From Branchiostoma belcheri (Eukaryota; Chordata; Leptocardii; Amphioxiformes; Branchiostomatidae), in NCBI RefSeq assembly GCF_001625305.1, contig NW_017804054.1:2328042-2392041 (forward strand): a stretch of DNA of 64,000 nt. Direction: 5' to 3'. Shown in pieces: positions 55,740 through 64,000 of the stretch. Position 1 is the first letter of the stretch, and each line of letters begins with the position of its first letter. The position numbers and the translations under genes are program-made. The notes beneath the pieces are model-generated. The model was not told the origin of the DNA, did no database searches, and worked only from the letters and a program-made list of their open reading frames with translations.

Positions 55740-55944
55740 GTCACCCAGGTCGACGTCAAGTCGTCACCTGCAGAACCAGCGGTGACGCCGTGCAGGTCTC
55801 CCGGCTGCCCTCGCCCTTGCCCCCGTCACGTTTAGGAGCTACCGCGGGGCATCAGCATATCACCTCGGCTGGTTGATGATATTTATAGTGGGTAGGCCCC
55901 CGAACACATATATACAACACCTGTTCCGTTACGCCTTGAAGGAC
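55740..55944. other. GC-rich block next to the large gap
   Basis: Markedly richer in G+C than its surroundings (for example CGGCTGCCCTCGCCCTTGCC) and cut by the gap at 55945. Could be a promoter-proximal or exonic region; no frame recognised on either strand. Confidence 0.3.
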
Positions 55945-56428
55945 NNNNNNNNNNNNNNNNNNNNNNNNNNNNNNNNNNNNNNNNNNNNNNNNNNNNNNNN
56001 NNNNNNNNNNNNNNNNNNNNNNNNNNNNNNNNNNNNNNNNNNNNNNNNNNNNNNNNNNNNNNNNNNNNNNNNNNNNNNNNNNNNNNNNNNNNNNNNNNNN
56101 NNNNNNNNNNNNNNNNNNNNNNNNNNNNNNNNNNNNNNNNNNNNNNNNNNNNNNNNNNNNNNNNNNNNNNNNNNNNNNNNNNNNNNNNNNNNNNNNNNNN
56201 NNNNNNNNNNNNNNNNNNNNNNNNNNNNNNNNNNNNNNNNNNNNNNNNNNNNNNNNNNNNNNNNNNNNNNNNNNNNNNNNNNNNNNNNNNNNNNNNNNNN
56301 NNNNNNNNNNNNNNNNNNNNNNNNNNNNNNNNNNNNNNNNNNNNNNNNNNNNNNNNNNNNNNNNNNNNNNNNNNNNNNNNNNNNNNNNNNNNNNNNNNNN
56401 NNNNNNNNNNNNNNNNNNNNNNNNNNNN
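55945..56428. other. Assembly gap (484 N)
   Basis: Run of 484 Ns; open frames spanning it are meaningless. Confidence 0.98.
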
Positions 56429-59400
56429 TGTAAACTATCACCTATATCGACGTTCGCCCAGAAAGCCTATTAAATCGCCGTCCCAAGGAACCGTTTCACT
56501 CCTGACAGATATAAACTTCTCGCTTGCTCTCACACGTTCTCAAACCGACCGTGCGCCAGCGGCCCAAGATGAATATGTCGCCTGTAATCCTGGGAACATG
56601 CACGGTCACGTACCCAGGGTAATGAAGTTGTGCCGCCGATCCAATATGGAGGCAGCCTTGCTGAACGCATCAAAGCGTACGGAATTGAGCGCAGGGGCCG
56701 AGCAATATGAAACAACGGTAATAATGTAAGGAAACGGGGCAGGACAAGCTGAAACCATGGCCTAGAAAACCTATTATTTACGTTCATATTTATGTAGTTA
56801 TAGTTTCTAGGAATAGACTAGTATTTTGTAACTACCACATTGCCATTCTTGCCACACTTTGTACAATGTACAACTGTAGAGCAATAGAGACCATTCATTT
56901 ATTCATTCATTTACCCCCAAACATCAGTCGTTTAGATTTTTCATGATAAAAAATGTTTTTAGACATTAATGTATTCAGAAGATTTTATGTTCCAACAGTG
57001 ACTTTTGCTGCAATAAATGAAAAAAAAAAGTTGTAAGAGTTCCTGTTACCCACTTCTAACAGAGGACCCGTTGTATGTACCAGGCTGTTTTTAGCTTGCG
57101 TTTTTTCAGATTTGCTTCAATGCAAATGTAACCACATGTTAGCAAAGCTACTCTGACATTTGTCTACAGTAAATAAGTAAATATAACACGCGGACGCAAG
57201 GCGGAGTGTTTTCCGAGGGAAGGGCTGTTCAAACTGGGTGTAACACTTCGTTGCACGTGGCTGCCGTCATAGGTTAGAGTAAATGTCAAGACACCGAGTA
57301 CGCACAAGTACGTAATTCTCAAAGAACACCGGACGGCACACTGGGCGGGGTAACGACCGTCGCACAACCAAAAACCGATGGCATTCTTCTTGGGATTGTC
57401 GTACATATGTAGTACAACTGTCTTGTGACAGAAATGTTGTCTGGCAATTTTTAAACTTTGGTTTTGTCACAACGACCTGCTTGAAAATTCTACGACAAAG
57501 AATTCGTGCTACACATCTGACCGCGCTGTAAACAATATGTAGACTCGATAATTTTCAAAAAGAATTGGATATTAAAATGATCAAGCGTATGAGGAAAATG
57601 CAATTTAGCAATCCAGAGTTTACTGGGCAACTTATTTAGTACCAACGGTTAAGTATTGACACATTTTGTCTAGATTCAACAGCATAGCAAACACACGCAT
57701 AAATAAATCACAGCATCGTTTGGGAATTATACAGCTGATCAATGAAGAAAACCGTCTGGCATATAGAAAGGGAATACTCGGGGGGTGGAAGTCATAATTA
57801 TAGCAGGTAAGTTTGAACTGGCTATTTTTCAATTAAATGCAACTTCTGTACTATTTTCAGGAGGGAGTAGAATGCATCATGGGTCGTACTTAATTACATG
57901 TGCAACTTATCCTCAAGCAAAATATCTCTCAATCATGCATATATTTTAAATTCTATATGATTAGAGGACACGGATACAAAAGGTGACAAATAGCATTAAA
58001 ATATAAATATTGTTGTTAAATGAAATCAGTATATAAGGCTAAGGAAATATCTTGATATAGGTCTAACGTATCGATGTACTAGTCAAACGCCATTACACAT
58101 ATCATACACCATTGGCCACCTGAAGATAAAGAGAAAAACGTATACAAAATACCATATACACGATACTGTATATAATATGCATAAGTTACTCTACTAAGTA
58201 AAAGACAAAGAAGGTTGTAAATTCAATATCTAGAATATAGATGACAGTACCATTAGAGTACAAAACAGAACACCAAACCTTCTTTTTTCCTTCCCTAGCC
58301 TGTTGGTAGATTTCCCTCCAGTGGAGAAGAGCGCCAAGGTATTATGAAGGGTCGCGTTCTTCTTAAGGTTGTACGCTGGACGTCACCGTCGAATCGTTAG
58401 TTAAACGTAACTACCTGATGTAATGGTACGTAGATTTGGACAGCCGCAGAGATATGGAATACTATAGAAAATTTCAAATCGTTCGCAGTTAAAAACTTCC
58501 CAACCGTAAGTACGTATGCTCTGTGAACAAGTGTGCGCTTTAACGTTACGGTCGGGGTTTCTATAAAATAGGGCGTGACTTAAACGGAACCGGAACGGGA
58601 AATGTGCAAACGATTCCCTTTGTTGCAAACAAACATATGGGTGTAATGTCAATACTTTACGTAAAAAGTGAAGCAAGTAGGACTCACCATGTAATAAGTG
58701 TCTCATTCTGCCATAAGTAACAATATTTATGGTAGCCCTCTTTGTCGGCGGCATATTTGCTAATAGAATATTCTGTAGGATAGACGGGCCGAGACGACTG
58801 TACATATTTGGTGTTAGTATGTAATCAGCTGCGTTTTCTTACCACGAACAGCAGAAGAACCTCCGAATACGCACGTAAAAACCGTCTGTGGGAGTCTAAA
58901 CTTTTTACCTGGGAATATGAAAATGTGGTACATTGTATAACCACACCCTTATAGTAATGTGCATGGATGTAGATTGTATGGAGCACAATACTTCCGAAAC
59001 GCCCACTAGAGATTTGGTTTAAGTTTTCCACTATCAGCGCCTAGATATTTTTTGCTGTTTTCCAAAGAACTATTTCGAGGTCAAAGAAAAGATGTATTGG
59101 CAATTTAGACAAACAATAGATAGATCTAACATTTTTAAAGATATAAGACTCCCTATTGACGTAAACAGGTTGACGAAACCTTCGTCAATATACTCAGTGT
59201 TACGTCAAGTGTAGACTACATAAAAAGACATCAGAATAGAAATCTGCTTAAAATAGTGCACCTTTTGCAATTTATAAAATATTGATGGCTGAAGTAGAAA
59301 GATAAAGACCCCGGTATTGTAATAGTTGGTTTATCTAAAATGTGTGTGGGCTAGTAAATGAATACCTGTTGGAATAAGATACACGATATGACGTCAAACC

Positions 59401-62400
59401 TACTTCACATGTAAAAAGGCTACAAACTTTCAGATTTGTGACGCACCAAGCCACCCTTTTTTTGGGGTTTGCGGAAAAACCAGTTCAGTCCAGGAGGCGG
59501 AAAAACATCCAGTCTGAAAACAGGGTCTCCATGGGGTCTAGGCTTGGTTTTGATAGAAAGTTCAAATAGATGTTATTCAAGCCATTTATGCTATGGAAAC
59601 AACAGATATGACGTGAAGCTGCACATGAAAATGGGATAGAGTAATTACCACACAGCCTAAGAAAATTGCGGGGTCGTGTGGCGTAGGAGGATCCAAAGGA
59701 GGAACAAAACCAATGCACTGCGAACCATGCTACTGAAAATGATTGAACTCACGTCAATGTCAGCAGGTAAAATAAACAAATTTGGCGATGACCTTACAAA
59801 AGTCTTCAAGTTTCCCCCCTGTTTTAATTACTGGACCTTGCCGGTTCTTAGCGGGTCTTATAAGCGGGGCTGTGCCTCGTATTTTCTAATGTATCTGTGG
59901 TCAAGGTCCATACTCGATATGATTCATACATTATCTTGAAACACCTGTAGTAAAATAGTAATGGGAGTAGCGCCAACTATATTTCTAGCAAAATTATTTG
60001 TAAAATCAGGTCACTCTCCTGTACCATAAGGTACTTTAACATAGTCTAAGTCTAAGTTTAGAATATAAATGTGTTCTAGTTCCACGCGTATTGTCATTAT
60101 CATTTCCAAATTAACACCGCATGCAGTCCATTCTGTGTGTTCAACTCTCTGTTAACTCATTGTGAGAACAGAGCAACGGTATTGAATTGCACTAAAGGAT
60201 AAGAGTATAATGGTGAGAAATTGGCACTTGAGTACATTAGAAGCAGCGGCGATATTTTCAGGGCATCGCCTTTGAGGTAAGTTGTCCGTGAAGGATTCCA
60301 TTCACCGGGTTTTCTCAATTTTCTCCGCGGCCCCCTTTTCTAGGTCACTTTGCAAATGGAATTTCTTATGTCCTAACTGTGTAATCTTCAATCTTGCGTA
60401 TCCTTGGGTTGAATTGACTTTTAGCACCTCCTTTTATGACTCCTCGCGCCTTTGTTTACTGGTAACACATGTTGTGGCGGTAGTTGTGGCGGTAGGTTTG
60501 TTGGCGGCAAGCAAGACGCAAACAACGTTAATCTATTTGAGTTTGATCGTCCTCTTTGTTACTATTGGACGATACCATTATCTACGACACTGATGTACAA
60601 GTTTTTTTTTTCATTTCGATTTTATGTATTATTTATAATATCATATTATACATGTATATAGAAAGAGAAGGCACCACATCCTCATTTTAGCATATTTCAA
60701 ACACCGCAAAATAGCAAAATATAAAAAAAGTTTTTCAGGAGTAAATAAATGAGGAACAAAAGCACGTACTCCCGTCGATGTGTTTTATTCAGCAAACCAA
60801 AACACGTAAAATGTTGCAAGAGGTCATCTTAAACGCACTAGCGACGAAACTCGTAAAAGTTGTGAAAAATGACAAACGGCGCTGCCAGAAGCAAATACGC
60901 CCCGTCCCCGTTATACTTCTTTCTTATAAGGTACGGTACCCTGAAACACCCAATACGTCCACGTACACTGATAACTTATTTCCACAAGTGCATGACAGGG
61001 ACAGATTGTAAATGATAGGAAAACTGACAGTGATAAAGAGGGTGTGCCCAGCCGCCGCGGAGGCTGATTGTGGCCGCATATCGACATCTTCACCCTGCAC
61101 TTTGACGCGAGCTAAAAGTGTCAAAACACATTGATCCTAGAGTATCCTCCGGATCCCATATCTTTAAATGTAATTAAGGGAACCATTTATTCTTTTATCC
61201 AGCATATCTATGTTTAGAATCATGAGATACAACGCAATGGTAAGGGAGGGGCTAGTGAAAAATGCTGATACATCATATAGTGAAAACGATAGTGGAGTAT
61301 CACGGAAATCCTTCTGTCGTGCATGATCGATGGTACACTAAAGAACCACATGTGGTTTTCTTGAACAAGCCAACTGCAATGAATCATATCTCAGGTAGGT
61401 AATGTATTTTCTTGAACATATCACGAACAGCGATAACATTGGCGTATTTCCGATATCTGACTGAATGTATCTTGATACTATGAAGTCCACAACAGGACTA
61501 TGGCACATAGTTTCTAGCATCGTATGATAGGCATAAGCTGGAGGTATCTAGAATAGGTAGAGCCATCGTTCATTGCCGTACAAGCTAAGATGTAGGAAGT
61601 TAAGAAGCAGCCAGGCCGGGTGTTCCCAGCCCGAAACGGATACAACAGCCCTTTCTATGTAGGGCCAAAACCCTGTACAACAAGGAACTGTCATACCACT
61701 AGTCACGTTTATCTTTCCTAAATCTCGTCTGTATAAAGTCAGAAGGTTTGCTTGGTACAAAGTTATGTATTATGATGTGTATGAGGGGTGTACATATCGC
61801 CTGTCTTGTCAGTTGTAATTTGTAATTTTGTGCGCAAACTCTTTGCAGTTCAGGGAGTCTCATCCCTGCTGTAAGGTTTGCTTTTAAGAGACACGAGTAA
61901 ATAAATAATCTGTAAGTAAAACTTAGACCTAGGCTGACCAAATCACGCCGCTAGCTATATAGCATACCACTGGTCCGAACTTCTACCTAATACAACGGCT
62001 CATACAGCGCTCTGAACATATAAACAATAATATAGGCAACACAAATACATGCATACATGACTACCGATGAACATTCTACACTGGTTCGAAGAAAATAAAT
62101 ATGTCAAACCACCTTTCTTGTGAAGTAAATGAAAAGTTTGTATGTGTTTTGTGACTTGAAATTCAATTGACAAGGCACTCCACGTATATAAAAGCGTTGA
62201 TGTACCATTACCGAGCTGTTCTCAACAATATAACACCCAGAAGGACTCCCAGACCGCGAGCCATACAGAACTTTTACGATTGGTGGAAAACAGACGTATA
62301 AACTCACATTCCGAGTTGTAGCATCCTATAAAATCCATGCCATTACGTGGGAATCCGAAGGAAACTAGATTATTGCTGCGCGGCTCCGGTGCACATGATA

Positions 62401-64000
62401 TTGACCCTATCCCTGCACTTGCCTGTTAAAGGTGGCAGTTCCTTGATGCCAGGATGAAGCAAAGTCACGAAGCGTCATAAATCATAGTCCACAGATTGAT
62501 CCTGGGTGTAGTTAAACCTTAGCTGAAGACTTAAAGCCCACCTTTTTACAGCATAGTGAAACGCACTATTGGAACGGTTGTGGTCAATCCAGAAAAGGGA
62601 TCGGACAGTTAGATAACTTCTTGAGCATAGAAGCTCGTTGGTATTAGGAAGTGGTAGAGATGTCTCACATGTGAATTAATGTAGTAGTCAGTTTCAATAC
62701 AAAACAGATATTTAGAAGCCATATATGGAATATGCAAAATATACACTTAAACTATTTTTTTTTAAATTAACCCACGTCAGTCTACATACCTGTAGGGGTG
62801 TAGTAACAAAGGCCATTGTCTTAATGGTATTCTATCAGCCGAAACGTTTGATTAGATTGGGAATCACTAACATTTGGCTAATGTATTTGAAAATGAAACT
62901 TATTCCATTAAACAAAAATGGGTACTTCTATATATGGCCAAATATTGTATTGATGTAAAAAATATCAGATATTAAGAATGATAAATGTCAATTACATAAA
63001 TTAATAAAGCAGTACGATTAGCGTGCCGATTATAGAATCTAGAAGAAACTTAAGATTCGAAATCTGAGTGATAATGTACAAGTGACACAAGTATCTATTT
63101 ATTAGTTGACATGATAACACAATTTAGTCATAACCTCAAAAGAACTTCATCAGTATAATGCTAGTATGTATTTTTATCCCACGTAAAGATTATGCTTCTG
63201 CAGCGTTGACCTCGCCTATCATGACGTTCTGTTGTGAGATTTTCACTCAAGTGGTTGATCTCATCTCACATTGCCGCGCATCAGGTCTGATAGAACAGTG
63301 TCTGCCTAATGCAAACCAATCAATGACAGCAATGGAATCATCTAAAAGCTAGTTTGCTGTAGGGGAGAAGCAATTGCCTGAGAGTAAAGGGAAGTGCAAA
63401 GTGCTGAGGTACATAACGGTCGACCGAGTTACCGTAATCGAACAGAGAGGCCCCAGACCCACCTGGTCTGGTTTTCTTGTACAAGGATTAGGCCACAGCA
63501 AGCAATTTTTATGGACGACATCACCGTGATACGTTGGGAAGATATTTGGATAATCCTAAAATATGCGATGAATCAAAATTGTAATAATAAGATGATGGTG
63601 AATTATAATATTAGAAAGTCAAAGTTAAGAGCCATTTTGAACTAGCTGTCCGTTTTATAACGGTATCATGCTTTTTATAATATGTAAAGAGAAACATTTG
63701 GTTTTCACATATAACTTGTGATGATCTTTCTTAACATTTTCAGGACCTTTTTTCTACAAACTTTAAGTACTATTAAAATCAATACCTTGCCCTTCTTTAA
63801 CTTATGTAACAACGGCCTTTGACACATCAACATCGATGCTTTCGTATCCTTGGGTAATATGCCAAACCCGTTGTCTTTTAATGGTTATCGTACTTGCCCA
63901 AAGGCTGAGATTCTTCAAAGCCTGCTCTTTATGCCCTAAAGTCATCCATTACTGAGTGTTTGATGCCACTGGACTTGACCTTGCTATCAGGTTAGATATT
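56429..64000. other. Right end, no gene recognised
   Basis: Moderately GC-rich for about 400 bp after the gap, then AT-rich. I see no conserved coding block, tRNA or clear repeat; open frames of 60-130 codons lack domains or splice context. A short hairpin (CCAGACC/GGTCTGG) lies at about 63454-63472. Confidence 0.5.

Larger units (their letters stand above)
36402..55944. other. Upstream region of the cholinergic locus, no coding exon found
   Basis: About 19.5 kb with LINE tails (38.2 kb, 45.1 kb), MITE copies (45.8 kb, 55.0 kb), a tRNA-derived SINE (52.7 kb), tandem repeats (37.6-38.1 kb, 41.1-41.3 kb) and mononucleotide runs (for example G at 51739). The non-coding first exon(s) of VAChT/CHAT are expected here or further right but cannot be identified from sequence. 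Open frames up to about 100 codons look random. Confidence 0.5.

Noticed and set aside
55873-56441. Open frames of 170-186 codons on both strands
   Set aside because: They are made of gap Ns translated as unknown residues.
58401-58805. 134-codon minus-strand frame
   Set aside because: Composition and lack of similarity suggest chance; no splice signals that extend it.
60282-60593. 103-codon hydrophobic plus-strand frame
   Set aside because: No family resemblance, no splice context; a T-rich strand often gives hydrophobic chance frames.
1-64000. CRISPR arrays, bacterial operons, phage or viral genes
   Set aside because: None seen; spliced genes and repeats are those of an animal genome.

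Overview
The window is eukaryotic, intron-rich, AT-rich nuclear DNA with dense young and old repeats. Gene content (choline acetyltransferase, a vesicular acetylcholine transporter, two synaptotagmin-type genes) and intron density point to an animal. Protein resemblance to vertebrate orthologues, plus the kinds of dispersed repeats, suggest an invertebrate chordate, most likely a lancelet (Branchiostoma). The species assignment is an inference, not read from a marker. There are three assembly gaps: 17203-17222, 29691-29710 and 55945-56428.

Every gene I can support is on the minus strand, so the gene order in transcription direction runs from right to left. (1) 34828-36378: a complete 516-residue vesicular acetylcholine transporter (VAChT, SLC18A3) in one coding exon. 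(2) 11804-25617: choline O-acetyltransferase (CHAT) in at least 15 coding exons, with one stretch of about 50 residues lost in the 17203-17222 gap. (3) 3905-6666: a complete four-exon, 467-residue membrane protein with two C2 domains (synaptotagmin-15-like). (4) 1-1370: the first two coding exons of a second gene of the same type, running off the left edge. VAChT upstream of and co-oriented with CHAT, with a 3' splice site just upstream of each start codon, is the classic cholinergic gene locus: one region makes both the enzyme that synthesises acetylcholine and the transporter that loads it into vesicles. The adjacent tandem synaptotagmin-like pair may be a shared synteny with human 10q11, where SYT15 and CHAT/SLC18A3 both lie.

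The most interesting signals are: an 18/21 match to the RE1/NRSE silencer inside a CHAT intron (14819-14839); loss of the aspartate in TM10 that is otherwise conserved in SLC18 transporters (Ser368 of VAChT); COE/EBF-type motifs between and upstream of the two cholinergic genes; two near-identical 0.9 kb repeat copies, each carrying five POU octamers, in the VAChT-CHAT interval; a C-terminal CHAT exon with two acceptors 22 nt apart that open two different frames; and a small MITE with a perfect 8-bp target duplication.

The right-hand 27 kb (36.5-64 kb) and the intervals between genes hold no coding exon I can defend. They hold LINE tails, MITEs, a tRNA-derived SINE and tandem repeats, and probably the unrecognised 5' non-coding exon(s) and promoter of the cholinergic locus.
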